Origin: Selenomonadaceae bacterium | GTDB taxonomy: Bacteria; Bacillota; Negativicutes; Selenomonadales; Selenomonadaceae | Assembly: GCA_029338835.1 (NCBI GenBank) | Contig: JAQYBD010000091.1 | Location: 1-64,000 of the forward strand | Direction of reading: 5' to 3' | DNA: 64,000 bases | Shown: positions 33,508-43,461 of the stretch, one piece after another | How positions within the stretch are numbered: the stretch's first letter is position 1 | Layout: every line of letters begins with the position of its first letter | The notes under the pieces: generated by a model | Database searches by the model: none | Seen by the model: the letters and a program-made list of their open reading frames with translations, nothing else | What the model was told of the DNA's origin: nothing | Position numbers and translations under genes: made by a program

Positions 33508-35883
33508 ATGGAACAAGAAACGTATAAAATCATGGAATACAGCCGGGTCCGGGAGATGCTGGCGGAATGCACTTCCTCGCTCATCGGCAAAGAACGTGCG
33601 CAGGATATGCTGCCGAGCAGCGATTTCGATGAAGTGGCCGAGTGGATGCAGGAGACGGCGGAAGCCGTGACGATCCTCGAGACGGCTGCTCCGCCGTTTG
33701 GCGGCATCTTCGATATCCGGCCCTTCCTCAAGAAGGTGAAGATGGGAGCGGTACTCGATCTCGATGACATCATGAACATCATGAGTACGCTCTATGCCAT
33801 GCGCAACCTCAAGCGGTTTTTCCGCGACAGCGAGGTGGAAGCGCCGACGCTGAAAGAATGGGCGAGGAATATCGAGATCCTCGGCCAGCTCGAACGGCTG
33901 CTTGAAAATACCGTGGATGAACACGGCGCCATCCGCGAGGATGCCAGTGTCGAACTGCGCCGCATCCGCCGCGAACTCAAAGGCGCGCAGGGCAAGATCA
34001 AGGAGCGCATCGGCAGCATCCTCCATGCAGCGGAGTATCAGAAATACTTCCAGGATGCCATTGTCACCGTGCGTGACGAACGCTATGTCATCCCGGTCAA
34101 GCAGGAATACCGTTCGCGTTTCCCCGGCATCGTGCATGACCAGTCGGCAACGGGCGCGACGCTTTTCATCGAGCCGATGGCCATCGTTGAACTCAACAAT
34201 GATGTCAAGCAGCTGACGCTGGCTGAGCAGCAGGAAATCCAGCGCATCCTGCGTCATCTTTCCTCGGAAATCAACAAGAACGGCGAGATCCTGGCCGAGA
34301 ATTGCCGCATCCTCGGCGATCTGGACTTTGCCTTTGCCAAAGCCAGGCTGGCCAAGGCCATGGATGCCCAGCGCCCGGAACTCAACCGCGAGGGACGTAC
34401 GGACCTCCGTCAGGCGCGCCATCCGTTCATCGCGAAAGCGAAGGTCGTGCCGATTGACATCCGCATCGGCGAGGGGTACCGGATGCTCCTGATCACGGGT
34501 CCGAACACCGGCGGCAAGACGGTCAGCATGAAGACCTTCGGCCTCATGGTGCTGCTGGCACAGTCGGGCTGCTATCTGCCGACGGCGCCGGATCCCGTCA
34601 TCGCGGTCTACCCGAATATCTATGCCGATATCGGCGATGAGCAGAGCATCGAGCAGAATCTGTCGACCTTCTCGGCACACATGACGCATATCGTGCGCAT
34701 CCTCGAAAAAGTAGAAGCCGATGATCTCGTCCTGCTCGATGAGCTCGGCGCCGGCACGGATCCGGAGGAAGGGGCGGCGCTTGCCATGGCTATCCTCGAG
34801 AAACTGCTGCAGCTGCGCGTGACGACGGTCGCCACGACGCATTATTCCGAACTCAAGACCTTTGCCTATTCCCGCGACGGCATCGAGAATGCCTGCGTCG
34901 AGTTTGATGTCAAGACTTTGCGGCCGACGTACCGCCTGCTCATCGGCATGCCGGGCGCGAGCAACGCGTTTGCCATCAGCCGCCGCCTCGGGCTTTCCGA
35001 GGCACTCATCCTGCGGGCGCAGCAACTCGTCAAAGCGGATCATGCACAGTTCGAGCATGTCATCAATGAACTCGAGAATGAGAAGATGATGTACGAGCAG
35101 CGCAATGCCGATATCCTGGAACGCCAGCAGCGCGTGACACAGTTGGAGCAAAAGGTCGCGAGCATGAAGGATGAACTCGCGAAACGCAAGGGCGATATGA
35201 TCCGCAAGGCCCGTGAACAGAGCGCCGCCATGGTGCGCCGTACGCGCCGCGAATCCGAGGCCATCATCAAAGAACTCAAGGAACAGTTTGACGACCAGGG
35301 CATCAAGCGCCGCCAGCAGGCCATCCAGGATGCCCGTGCCAAGCTCAACGAAGCGTTTGAGAAGGCGCGTCCGGGCATCATGACGCAGAAAGGCGTCGGC
35401 CAGGCCGTGAATATCAAGACGATCCGGCCGGGGGACAGCGTCTACGTCAAGAAGCTCGACCAGAAAGGGACGGTGCTTGCCGTCGATGGTCGGGAACTCC
35501 TCGTGCAGATCGGCAGCCTGCATACGAAAGTCAAGGCATCGGCCTGCCGTTTCCTGAGCCATGCACCGCAGGAGAAACCTGCTGCCCCCGCATCCTCCCG
35601 CAACCGCCAGACGCGTGCTTTCCTCCAGAAGGTACAGGGCGTCGGCCGTGAGATCGATATCCGCGGACTCATGGTCGATGAGGCTGAGATGGTCGTGGGC
35701 AAATTCCTCGATGATGCCGAAATGGCCGGGCTTTCCCAGGTCCTTGTCATCCACGGCAAGGGGACTGGTGCATTGCGCAAGGGCATACAGGATTATCTCA
35801 AGCATCATCCGAGCGTCGTGAGCTTCCAGTTCGCCGATATCAACGAAGGCGGCACGGGAGCGACCGTTGTCAATCTCAAGTGA
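33508..35883 (+). CDS. mutS2: MutS2 family ATPase/endonuclease with C-terminal Smr domain
   Basis: 791 residues. N-terminal core and clamp helices lead to the MutS-type ATPase with Walker A GPNTGGKT at about 331-338, then DIGDEQSIEQNLSTFSAHM and LVLLDELGAGTDPEEGAAL (Walker B). A coiled coil (about 510-610) precedes the Smr domain from about 717 (EIDIRGLMVDEAE, VIHGKGTGALRKG). MutS2 splits collided ribosomes and/or suppresses recombination and lacks the mismatch-recognition domain. It follows the U32 gene by 30 bp and may be co-transcribed with it. Confidence 0.96.
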   Translation: MEQETYKIMEYSRVREMLAECTSSLIGKERAQDMLPSSDFDEVAEWMQETAEAVTILETAAPPFGGIFDIRPFLKKVKMGAVLDLDDIMNIMSTLYAMRNLKRFFRDSEVEAPTLKEWARNIEILGQLERLLENTVDEHGAIREDASVELRRIRRELKGAQGKIKERIGSILHAAEYQKYFQDAIVTVRDERYVIPVKQEYRSRFPGIVHDQSATGATLFIEPMAIVELNNDVKQLTLAEQQEIQRILRHLSSEINKNGEILAENCRILGDLDFAFAKARLAKAMDAQRPELNREGRTDLRQARHPFIAKAKVVPIDIRIGEGYRMLLITGPNTGGKTVSMKTFGLMVLLAQSGCYLPTAPDPVIAVYPNIYADIGDEQSIEQNLSTFSAHMTHIVRILEKVEADDLVLLDELGAGTDPEEGAALAMAILEKLLQLRVTTVATTHYSELKTFAYSRDGIENACVEFDVKTLRPTYRLLIGMPGASNAFAISRRLGLSEALILRAQQLVKADHAQFEHVINELENEKMMYEQRNADILERQQRVTQLEQKVASMKDELAKRKGDMIRKAREQSAAMVRRTRRESEAIIKELKEQFDDQGIKRRQQAIQDARAKLNEAFEKARPGIMTQKGVGQAVNIKTIRPGDSVYVKKLDQKGTVLAVDGRELLVQIGSLHTKVKASACRFLSHAPQEKPAAPASSRNRQTRAFLQKVQGVGREIDIRGLMVDEAEMVVGKFLDDAEMAGLSQVLVIHGKGTGALRKGIQDYLKHHPSVVSFQFADINEGGTGATVVNLK

Positions 35884-36022
35884 ACGGCAAGACCGCAGAG
35901 ATTCTTGGCGACGGGCGGCGGACACGCCGCGTCTGCTGAATTTCCCACTGGAAAACATGGGCTTTTCCGTGAATGTGTGGTAAAATGGAAAGCGTACATG
36001 TTTTAAGGAGGCATCCTGTTCT

Positions 36023-38155
36023 ATGGAAAATCGTTCCCCGAAAAACCATCACAGACGAAATACGAAGACTGGCGGCCCTTCGACCGCACATAAAACCCTC
36101 ATGGGTATCGGCATCGTTCTGTTGGTCATGCTGATCGGCGTTGGCTGCGGATTTCTTACTGCCAGCATGAATACGAAGTCAGATCTGGCGGATGATATCC
36201 GCCCGCCGGCTTCCTCCCAGGTCTACGATATCGACGGCAATGAGATCGCGACGATCCATGCGGAAGAAGACCGCATGCCCGTCAAGCTCAGCCAGGTCCC
36301 GCAGAATCTGCAGGATGCGTTCGTGGCCGTTGAGGATAACCGTTTCTACGACCATATCGGCGTGGATCCGCGCGGCATCGCGCGTGCCATCTGGGCCAAT
36401 CTGCGCGGCCGTACCGTCTCGGAAGGCGGCTCTACGATCACGCAGCAGCTGGCCAAGAATGCATACCTGACGCAGGATCGCACGCTCAAGCGCAAGATCC
36501 AGGAACTCTTCCTGGCCCTGCGCCTCGAACGCCAGTATACGAAGCAGGAGATCCTGGAACTCTACCTGAACCAGATTTACTTTGGGCAGGGAGCTTACGG
36601 CGTCCAGGCAGCAGCCCGCACGTACTTCGGCAAGGATGTCGAGGACTTGACGCTCAATGAATGTGCGATGCTGGCCGGCATCCCGAAGAGCCCAAATTAT
36701 TATTCGCCGCTCAACAACCTGCAGGCTGCACAGGACCGCAAGGCAACGGTACTCGACCAGATGGCTAAGTACGGCTACATCGATACGGCTACGGCGGAAA
36801 AGACGAAGAAAGAGAAACTCGATCTCGTACAGCCCAGCCAGAAGAAAGACGATCATGAAGCCTCGTACTTCATCGATTACGTGACCCAGAGACTCATCGA
36901 TAAATACGGTGCCGATAAGGTCTACAAGGAAGGCCTCAAGGTCTATACGACCATCGATATGGACATGCAGCGCGCCGCGGAGAGTGCCATGAAGAAACTG
37001 CCGAACGGCAAGAAGGACGGCAACGGTGTCCAGCAGCCGCAGGGCGCACTCGTGGCCATTGACCCGCATTCCGGTTATGTCACGGCGCTGGTCGGCGGCC
37101 GCGGCACGGATCAGTTCAACCGCGCCACGATGGCGGAACGCCAGCCGGGTTCTTCCTTCAAGCCGTTCGTGTTTGCGGCGGCTCTTGAAAACAAGTTCAC
37201 GCCGTCGACCGTCATCAATGACAGTCCCATCCGGATCGGCGACTGGGAACCGCAGAACTATGAACGCACCTTCAGCGGCAGCGTGACGCTGCGCCAGGTG
37301 GCCACTCATTCGATGAATGTGCCGACGGTCAAGATTGCCCAGAAGCTCGGCATCGAGAAGGTCCTCTATTACGCCCAGGAGATGGGCATCACGACACTCG
37401 TCACGGATGGCCCGCAGAATGACAAGAACCTGGCAGCTTCGCTGGGCGGCCTGACGAAGGGGGTAACGCCGCTGGAACTCACGAGCGCGTACTGCACCTT
37501 TGCCAATAAGGGCGTCCACGTTGATCCGGTCGTCATCGTCAAGGTCCTCGACCGCAACGGCAAAGTCATCGAGGAAGCTGCACCGCAGCAGCATGAAGTC
37601 ATCAGTGAGGAAAGCGCCGCAGAACTCACGAGCATGCTCCAGGATGTCATCAAGTCCGGTACGGGCCGCGGCGCGAACATCGGCCGTCCTGCCGCCGGCA
37701 AGACGGGTACGACGAGCGATTACCATGATGCATGGTTCGTCGGCTACACCCCGGATCTCGTCACGGGTGTCTGGATCGGCAACGATGACAACACGTCGAT
37801 GGGCATGATGACGGGCGGCATGCTGCCGGCGAGCATCTGGAAGTCCTTCATGACCGATGCCCTCAAAGGCATGCCGGCCAAGGACTTCGATGGCTCCTCG
37901 TCTTCCCGGAGCGATGCCATCGGCACGCTCGAGGATGATAAGAGTACGGCTGTCTCGAAGAAGGGATCGTCTTCTGCCAAAACGGAGAACAAGGCACCGG
38001 AAAAGGGCAAGGAAGGCGAGAAAAAGCCCAATGGCAATGGCCAGCAGCCTGCCAGCCTACCTGCCGGGCAGGCACCGTCAGCTGGTGGCGGAACTCCTGC
38101 TCCAGCCACTGCCGCACCGGAACCCGGCAGCAGCGTCTCGAAAGGCAAGCTTTGA
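36023..38155 (+). CDS. Class A penicillin-binding protein 1A (transglycosylase/transpeptidase)
   Basis: 710 residues: short cytoplasmic tail, one membrane anchor (about 27-49), a GT51 glycosyltransferase domain with catalytic Glu104 in AVEDNRFYDHIGVDPRG and GGSTITQQLAKN, then a transpeptidase domain with SxxK at Ser377-Lys380 (PGSSFKP), the SMN motif in ATHSMNVPTVK and KTGT at 560-563. It polymerises and cross-links peptidoglycan in the periplasm. The last 75 residues are a Ser/Pro/Ala/Lys-rich disordered tail. ATG 36023 follows AAGGAGG. Confidence 0.95.
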   Translation: MENRSPKNHHRRNTKTGGPSTAHKTLMGIGIVLLVMLIGVGCGFLTASMNTKSDLADDIRPPASSQVYDIDGNEIATIHAEEDRMPVKLSQVPQNLQDAFVAVEDNRFYDHIGVDPRGIARAIWANLRGRTVSEGGSTITQQLAKNAYLTQDRTLKRKIQELFLALRLERQYTKQEILELYLNQIYFGQGAYGVQAAARTYFGKDVEDLTLNECAMLAGIPKSPNYYSPLNNLQAAQDRKATVLDQMAKYGYIDTATAEKTKKEKLDLVQPSQKKDDHEASYFIDYVTQRLIDKYGADKVYKEGLKVYTTIDMDMQRAAESAMKKLPNGKKDGNGVQQPQGALVAIDPHSGYVTALVGGRGTDQFNRATMAERQPGSSFKPFVFAAALENKFTPSTVINDSPIRIGDWEPQNYERTFSGSVTLRQVATHSMNVPTVKIAQKLGIEKVLYYAQEMGITTLVTDGPQNDKNLAASLGGLTKGVTPLELTSAYCTFANKGVHVDPVVIVKVLDRNGKVIEEAAPQQHEVISEESAAELTSMLQDVIKSGTGRGANIGRPAAGKTGTTSDYHDAWFVGYTPDLVTGVWIGNDDNTSMGMMTGGMLPASIWKSFMTDALKGMPAKDFDGSSSSRSDAIGTLEDDKSTAVSKKGSSSAKTENKAPEKGKEGEKKPNGNGQQPASLPAGQAPSAGGGTPAPATAAPEPGSSVSKGKL

Positions 38156-38233
38156 TGGATTTTCCTTCCGGGTCATCCGGTTATGACAAGCTAGACCAGG
38201 CAGCCTGCTGCCTGATATAAAGGAGAGAGATTG

Positions 38234-39442
38234 TTGGCAAACGTATTTGATACCCTGAAAGAAAGAGGCTTCATCGCCCAGTGTACGAATGAAGCCGAGC
38301 TGCGCGAACTCTTTGACAAAGAGCGCGTGACCTTTTACATCGGCTTCGATCCGACGGCGGACAGCCTGCATGCCGGTCATTTCATCGCCCTGATGGCCAT
38401 GGCTCACATGCAGCGTGCCGGCCATCGTCCCATCTGCCTCGTTGGCGGCGGTACGGGTACGGTCGGAGATCCTTCGGGACGCACGGACATGCGCAAGATG
38501 CTGACGGATGAAGACATCGAACACAACTGTGAATGCTTCAAGAAGCAGATTGCCCGTTTCATTGATTTTTCCGATGGCAAGGCCATCATGGTCAACAACG
38601 GCGACTGGCTCAGGAAGCTCAACTACATCGACCTCCTGCGCGATGTCGGTGCCTGCTTCACGGTCAACCGCATGCTCGCGGCGGAATGCTACAAGCAGCG
38701 CTGGGAAAAGGGCCTGACCTTCCTCGAATTCAACTACATGGTCATGCAGGCCTATGACTTCCTCGAACTCAACCGCCGTTACGGCTGCAAGCTTGAGATG
38801 GGCGGCGACGACCAGTGGTCGAACATCATCGCCGGCGTTGAACTCAACCGCCGCAAGAACAATACGGCAGTCTACGGCCTGACGAACAAGCTTTTGACGA
38901 AGAGCGATGGCAAGAAGATGGGCAAGACTGCAGGCGGCGCGCTCTGGCTCGACGCCGAGAAGACCTCGCCGTACGAATTCTACCAGTACTGGCGCAATGT
39001 CGACGATGCCGACGTCGAGAAGTGCCTTTCCCTCCTGACGTTCCTGCCGATGGAGGAGGTACACCGTCTCGGCAGCCTCAAGGATGCGGCCATCAATGAA
39101 GCCAAGAGCATCCTTGCCTATGAAGTCACGAAAATCGTCCATGGCGAGGAAGAAGCGCAGAAGGCGCAGAAGGCAGCTGAAGCACTGTTCGGCGGTGCGG
39201 GCAATACGGACGATATGCCGACGATCCCGGCAGAAGCCGGCAAGAAGCTGCTTGATGTCCTCACGGCCGGCAAGGTCTTTGCTTCAAAGAGTGAAGGACG
39301 CCGCCTGATCCAGCAGAATGGCCTGTCCCTGGGCGATGAGAAAGTCAAGGATGTCGACTATATCCTAAAGGACAGCGACTTCACGGATGGTGCTGCCATC
39401 GTCAAGAAGGGCAAGAAGAAATACTTCAAGCTCGTGAAATGA
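38234..39442 (+). CDS. tyrS: Tyrosyl-tRNA synthetase
   Basis: 402-residue class Ic synthetase of the TyrZ-like long-insert type. The HIGH-equivalent is in [18 protein letters not shown] (about 41-58). [20 protein letters not shown] and [12 protein letters not shown] bind tyrosine. The KMSKS equivalent is [15 protein letters not shown]. The C-terminal S4 domain begins at about 335. TTG codons at 38231 and 38234 are both possible; AGGAG favours 38234. The 75-bp upstream gap has a small hairpin (CAGGCAG/CTGCCTG, 38197-38214) but no room for a T-box. Confidence 0.96.
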   Translation: MANVFDTLKERGFIAQCTNEAELRELFDKERVTFYIGFDPTADSLHAGHFIALMAMAHMQRAGHRPICLVGGGTGTVGDPSGRTDMRKMLTDEDIEHNCECFKKQIARFIDFSDGKAIMVNNGDWLRKLNYIDLLRDVGACFTVNRMLAAECYKQRWEKGLTFLEFNYMVMQAYDFLELNRRYGCKLEMGGDDQWSNIIAGVELNRRKNNTAVYGLTNKLLTKSDGKKMGKTAGGALWLDAEKTSPYEFYQYWRNVDDADVEKCLSLLTFLPMEEVHRLGSLKDAAINEAKSILAYEVTKIVHGEEEAQKAQKAAEALFGGAGNTDDMPTIPAEAGKKLLDVLTAGKVFASKSEGRRLIQQNGLSLGDEKVKDVDYILKDSDFTDGAAIVKKGKKKYFKLVK

Positions 39443-39483
39443 CCAGGAGCAGCCGCAAGTCTCCCGCTGTCCGCAGAACTGTA

Positions 39484-39512
39484 TTGTGAGAAGCGGGGAT
39501 TTGTGCTACAAT
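39484..39512 (+). promoter_or_regulatory. Promoter of the yebC-like gene
   Basis: TTGTGA at 39484-39489, 17 bp, TACAAT at 39507-39512. Confidence 0.7.
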
Positions 39513-39566
39513 GAATAAGCTATCGCATGTATCATGCAATTTTGATTGAAGGAGCGGTGTTCTTTT

Positions 39567-40301
39567 ATGTCAGGACATTCTAAATGGGCGAATATAAAGC
39601 GCAAAAAAGGTGCAAACGACGCGATCCGTGGCAAGATTACGACGAAGATCGGCCGTGAGATCACGATTGCCGTCCGCATGGGCGGTGCCGACCCGACGGG
39701 CAACATGCGCCTGAAGCTGGCCCTTTCCAAAGCGAAATCCAATAACATCCCGAAGGACAACATCAAGCGTGCCATCGAGAAGGGCCTTGGCAATACCGAA
39801 GGCGGCAATTACGAAGAGATCATGTATGAAGGCTATGGCCCAGGCGGCACGGCCGTCATGCTCGATATCCTCACGGATAACCGCAACCGCACGGCTGCAG
39901 ATGTCCGCCACCTTTTCTCGAAATTCGGCGGCAACCTTGGGCAGGATGGCTGCGTGGCATGGATGTTCAAGAAGAAGGCTGTGTTCATCGTCGAGAAAGA
40001 AGCATTTGACGACGAAGATGCACTGATGGAAATCGTACTCGAAGCCGGGGCTGAGGATATGAAGTCGGAAGACGAAGTCTTCGAGATCACGGGCGAGCCG
40101 GAATCCTTCGATGCCATCGAGCAGGCTCTCGGCGAGAAGGGCATCGAGATGGCTTCGGCTGAAGTCACGATGGTGCCTGACACGATGGTCCATCTGGCCG
40201 GCAAAGATGCTGAGAAGATGCAGAATCTCATCGATGCCCTGGAAGAGAATGACGACGTTCAGAACGTTTACAGCAATTACGAGTCCGACGACGAAGAGTG
40301 A
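39567..40301 (+). CDS. YebC/PmpR-family protein (TACO1-like)
   Basis: 244 residues of the YebC family: SGHSKWANIKRKKGANDAIR at the N-terminus, then GGADPTGNMRLKLALSKAKS, NIPKDNIKRAIEKG and YEGYGPGGTAVMLDILTDNR. Members act as transcriptional regulators and/or as translation factors that help ribosomes through proline stretches. The highly acidic C-terminus (ENDDVQNVYSNYESDDEE) is normal. Its location just before ruvCAB is conserved across many bacteria. ATG 39567 has GAAGGAG upstream. Confidence 0.95.
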   Translation: MSGHSKWANIKRKKGANDAIRGKITTKIGREITIAVRMGGADPTGNMRLKLALSKAKSNNIPKDNIKRAIEKGLGNTEGGNYEEIMYEGYGPGGTAVMLDILTDNRNRTAADVRHLFSKFGGNLGQDGCVAWMFKKKAVFIVEKEAFDDEDALMEIVLEAGAEDMKSEDEVFEITGEPESFDAIEQALGEKGIEMASAEVTMVPDTMVHLAGKDAEKMQNLIDALEENDDVQNVYSNYESDDEE

Positions 40302-40349
40302 TCGCTAGGATTTCCAGATTTTCTAGCAAGCTCTCGGCCGGACGATGAG

Positions 40350-40395
40350 CAAGCCCCTACGATTCGACCATTCGATTTGTAGGGGCTTGCTTTCG
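40350..40395 (+). terminator. Hairpin between the yebC-like gene and ruvC
   Basis: CAAGCCCCTAC (40350-40360) pairs perfectly with GTAGGGGCTTG (40379-40389), followed by CTTTCG. The stem is strong but the T-tract is poor. It may terminate partially or only stabilise the upstream mRNA. Confidence 0.5.
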
Positions 40396-40469
40396 TGACG
40401 GCAGGATGACGAGACGGCCGCGCATGCATTGCGCCAGAGGCCGGGAAAGGAACAGCAGGATCATCTTTT

Positions 40470-40964
40470 ATGTTAGCATTAGGAATTGACCCCGGCACGG
40501 CCATCTGCGGCTTCGGTTTCGTGGAATCGGTCGGCAGCCGCCTGATCCCGCGGGCTTACGGTTCCATCTTCACCTCGCCGGAAATGAAGATGGAGGACCG
40601 CTTGATGAAGATTTACGATGAACTCGATGCACTCATCAAGAAATACCAGCCGGATGTCATGGGGGTGGAGAAACTCTTTTTCAATCGCAATGTCACGACA
40701 GCCATCCCCGTCGGACAGGCCAGGGGCATCGTGCTGCTGACGGCCGCCAAGAACAATCTGCGGCTCGTCGAGCGCACGCCGATGCAGATCAAGCAGGATG
40801 TCACGGGCTACGGCAAGGCGGACAAGCAGCAGGTGATCTACATGGTCACGAAGATCCTCAACCTGCCGAAACCGCCAAAGCCTGACGATACGGCCGATGC
40901 ACTGGCCATCGCCATCTGTACGACGCACTGTCTCAACAGCATCACCTGGAGGAATCAATTATGA
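40470..40964 (+). CDS. ruvC: Crossover junction endodeoxyribonuclease RuvC
   Basis: 164-residue Holliday junction resolvase. The four catalytic acids are visible: Asp7 in LGIDPGTAICGFG, Glu in MGVEKLFFNRN, and the two Asps in KPPKPDDTADALAIAICTTH. It cuts junctions held by RuvAB. The stop codon overlaps the ruvA start (ATGA). This confirms a ruvCAB operon; RuvX at 11080 is a distinct family. Confidence 0.97.
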   Translation: MLALGIDPGTAICGFGFVESVGSRLIPRAYGSIFTSPEMKMEDRLMKIYDELDALIKKYQPDVMGVEKLFFNRNVTTAIPVGQARGIVLLTAAKNNLRLVERTPMQIKQDVTGYGKADKQQVIYMVTKILNLPKPPKPDDTADALAIAICTTHCLNSITWRNQL

Positions 40965-41557
40965 TCGGTTATCTGCGCGGGACCATTCTCTATCTCTATA
41001 CGGATTACTGCCTGCTCGATGTGCACGGCGTGGGCTATCGCGTATTCATCGCGAATTCCACGCGCCAGAAGCTGCGCCTGCATGAAGAGGCCAGGCTTTT
41101 CACCTACACGAGCGTGCGCGAGGATGCCATCGTACTCTACGGGTTTGCGGCACAGGAGGAGTATGACCTTTTCCTGCAGCTCATCGGTGTTTCCGGCATC
41201 GGGCCGAAAGTCGCGCTGGGCATACTCTCGTCCATCACGGTGGAGGGGCTCTGCCGGGCCATCCAGAACAAGCAGACGAGTGTCCTGACGAAACTGCCGG
41301 GCATCGGCAAGAAATCGGCTGAGCGCCTGATCCTTGAACTCAAGGATAAAGTGGCCTTGGCAGGCGGTGAGGAAGAAATCCTGACGCTCGAAACCGATGT
41401 CCCAGCCGGCGATGATGCTGTGGCGGAGGCCACAGAGGCACTCAAGGCGCTCGGTTACACGCAGGCGGAGCTTGCGCCCGTCATCCGCAAGACGGCGAAA
41501 TACAAGACGACCGAGGCCATCATCAAGGCCTCGCTCAAGGCATTGAGCCATATGTGA
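40961..41557 (+). CDS. ruvA: Holliday junction branch-migration protein RuvA
   Basis: 198 residues. The OB-fold domain I (MIGYLRGTILYLYTDYCLLD) is followed by two helix-hairpin-helix motifs (LIGVSGIGPKVALGILSS, LTKLPGIGKKSAERLILELK) and a C-terminal domain III that binds RuvB (ALKALGYTQAELAPVIRK). The tetramer recognises four-way junctions. It overlaps ruvC by four bases and is followed by ruvB after 51 bp. Confidence 0.97.
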   Translation: MIGYLRGTILYLYTDYCLLDVHGVGYRVFIANSTRQKLRLHEEARLFTYTSVREDAIVLYGFAAQEEYDLFLQLIGVSGIGPKVALGILSSITVEGLCRAIQNKQTSVLTKLPGIGKKSAERLILELKDKVALAGGEEEILTLETDVPAGDDAVAEATEALKALGYTQAELAPVIRKTAKYKTTEAIIKASLKALSHM

Positions 41558-41608
41558 TGCGTTCCATGATGAAATACAATTCCAGGATTCACAGAAGGAG
41601 GTGCCGGC

Positions 41609-42631
41609 TTGGACGGTTTTGATTCCTATGACGACGAGGACCGCATCGTCGCGATGGATGAGCAGCGGGCGGATGACTGGCAGTACAGCCTGCGTCCACG
41701 CAAGCTCATCGAATACATTGGCCAGGAAAAGGTCAAGGCGAATCTTTCGATTTTCATTCAGGCGGCCTTGTCGCGCGGCGAGGCACTCGATCACGTCCTG
41801 CTGTACGGTCCGCCGGGCCTGGGCAAGACGACGCTTGCGGGCATCATCGCCAATGAACTCGGCGTCAACTTTCGCCAGACCTCAGGCCCTGCCATCGAGC
41901 GCAGCGGCGATCTGGCGGCGTTGCTCACCAATCTGCAGGAACACGATGTCCTCTTCATCGATGAGATCCATCGCCTGTCGCACAGCGTCGAGGAAGTACT
42001 CTATTCGGCGATGGAAGATTTTGCGCTGGATATCATCATCGGCAAGGGGCCGAGTGCGCGCTCCATCCGGCTTGACATTGCGCCGTTCACGCTGATCGGC
42101 GCGACGACGAAGGCCGGTGCGCTGGCGGCACCTTTGCGCGACCGCTTCGGCGTCATCTCACGGCTCGAGTACTACACGCCCGAATCGCTCGTGCATATCA
42201 TCAAGCGTGCAGCTGAGATCCTTGAGATCCCCATTGAGGACGAAGGGGCTCTTGAGATTGCACGCCGCAGCCGCGGCACGCCGCGCGTGGCCAACCGGCT
42301 GCTGAAGCGCGTGCGCGATGTGGCTCAGATCGAGGGCTCCGGGGTCATTACGAATGCGATTGCCGACAAGGCGTTGCGCATGCTCGAAGTCGACAAGGCC
42401 GGCCTTGACCATACGGATCGGCGCATGCTGATGACCATGATCCAGAAATTTGGCGGCGGACCGGTCGGCCTCGATACCCTTGCTGCCGCCATCAGCGAAG
42501 CAACCGATACCATCGAAGATGTTTATGAGCCATACCTCATCCAGCTCGGCTTTCTCAACCGCACGCCGCGTGGCCGCGTGGTGACGCAAGCCGGTTACGA
42601 GCATCTTGGTATCCCGTATGAAAAAAAATGA
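41609..42631 (+). CDS. ruvB: Holliday junction branch-migration ATPase RuvB
   Basis: 340-residue AAA+ motor. [19 protein letters not shown] leads to Walker [21 protein letters not shown], Walker [16 protein letters not shown], sensor [20 protein letters not shown] and the C-terminal winged helix ([19 protein letters not shown]). The start is TTG 41609 behind AAGGAGG. Family length and motifs are complete. Confidence 0.97.
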   Translation: MDGFDSYDDEDRIVAMDEQRADDWQYSLRPRKLIEYIGQEKVKANLSIFIQAALSRGEALDHVLLYGPPGLGKTTLAGIIANELGVNFRQTSGPAIERSGDLAALLTNLQEHDVLFIDEIHRLSHSVEEVLYSAMEDFALDIIIGKGPSARSIRLDIAPFTLIGATTKAGALAAPLRDRFGVISRLEYYTPESLVHIIKRAAEILEIPIEDEGALEIARRSRGTPRVANRLLKRVRDVAQIEGSGVITNAIADKALRMLEVDKAGLDHTDRRMLMTMIQKFGGGPVGLDTLAAAISEATDTIEDVYEPYLIQLGFLNRTPRGRVVTQAGYEHLGIPYEKK

Positions 42632-42652
42632 CATGAAAATGAGGTGAATCCG

Positions 42653-43306
42653 TTGCAATTACTGCTTCATATGTGCTGCGGGCCATGTTCCTGCTATCCC
42701 GTCAAGAAACTGCGCGAGGAAGGCATCGAGCCGACAGGCTATTTCTTCAATCCAAATATCCATCCCTATAAAGAGTGGGAGATGCGTTTGAAGACGGCCA
42801 GGGAATTTGCCGAGAAGGTCGATATGGCATTTCATGCCGACGAGCATTACCGTCTGCGCGATTTCCTCAAGAAAGCGCTGCCGGCTGAAGCTCTGCCCAA
42901 TGGACGCTGCACGATGTGCTATACCTGGCGTCTCGAGGAGACGGCTCGCTATGCGGCGGAGCATGGCTTTGACGCCTTTACGTCAACGCTTTTCTACAGT
43001 ATCTACCAGCAGCATGATCTCATGCGCCGTACGGCGGAACGCTTTGCCAAGCAGTATGGTGTGACTTTCTACTATGAGGATTTCCGTCCCGGCTGGCAGG
43101 AAGGCATCGACATCAGCCACGAGCTTGAACTTTATCGCCAGCCGTACTGCGGCTGTATCTTCAGCGAAGAGGAGCGCTATTCGCGCGAGATCCGCAAGCA
43201 GCGCAAGAAAGAGAACAAGGCCAAGAAGCGCGCCCGCCTCGAGCGCGAGGCACGCGAGGCAAAAGAGGCCGCTGCGGGATGTAGCCCGGCTTCAACGTGC
43301 GGCTAA
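42653..43306 (+). CDS. queH: Epoxyqueuosine reductase QueH (DUF208)
   Basis: 217 residues. The QueH cysteine pattern is present: LLHMCCGPCSCYPVKKL at the N-terminus, NGRCTMCYTWRLEETA in the middle and YCGCIFSEEERY toward the C-terminus; these bind a [4Fe-4S] cluster and a second metal site. QueH reduces epoxyqueuosine to queuosine in tRNA anticodons and replaces QueG in many anaerobes. TTG 42653 follows GAGGTGA at 5 nt. A basic/acidic coiled tail of about 40 residues follows the core. queA lies nearby at 44689. Confidence 0.94.
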   Translation: MQLLLHMCCGPCSCYPVKKLREEGIEPTGYFFNPNIHPYKEWEMRLKTAREFAEKVDMAFHADEHYRLRDFLKKALPAEALPNGRCTMCYTWRLEETARYAAEHGFDAFTSTLFYSIYQQHDLMRRTAERFAKQYGVTFYYEDFRPGWQEGIDISHELELYRQPYCGCIFSEEERYSREIRKQRKKENKAKKRARLEREAREAKEAAAGCSPASTCG

Positions 43307-43315
43307 ATGTAAAAG

Positions 43316-43435
43316 GCGGAGCTTCGGCAGGACACGGGCGCGAAGCGCGGGATACCGGTGGCATCCCCGGGGAAGGTGACCCGCAGGACCGAAAGAGTTC
43401 CATGGACGCGTCAAGGGATTTTTGATTCAATGGTG
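43316..43435 (+). ncRNA. Candidate structured leader RNA upstream of the SpoIID-domain gene
   Basis: The 155-bp gap after queH is unusually GC-rich and can fold into successive hairpins: GCTTCG/CGAAGC or GCGC/GCGC (43321-43348), GGGAT/ATCCC (43350-43366), CGGG/CCCG (43368-43384) and GGA(C)C/G(A)GTTCC (43386-43401). A TTTTT run follows at 43429-43433. I could not match it to a known riboswitch; c-di-AMP (ydaO), B12 and c-di-GMP elements were considered and lack their key motifs. Confidence 0.3.
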
Positions 43436-43461
43436 AAGAGAGTCGAAGGGAAGTGAAGGGG

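Noticed and set aside
33484-35958. 824-codon open frame on the minus strand
   Set aside because: It mirrors mutS2 and has no recognisable motif or ribosome site. It is a shadow of codon bias.
38156-38233. T-box leader before tyrS
   Set aside because: Only 75 bp are available and there is no T-box sequence or terminator. The small hairpin is not diagnostic.
43307-43461. c-di-AMP (ydaO), cobalamin or c-di-GMP riboswitch
   Set aside because: None of the invariant core sequences is present (for example no B12 box and no GCTAACCTCG-like block), so only a generic structured leader is claimed.
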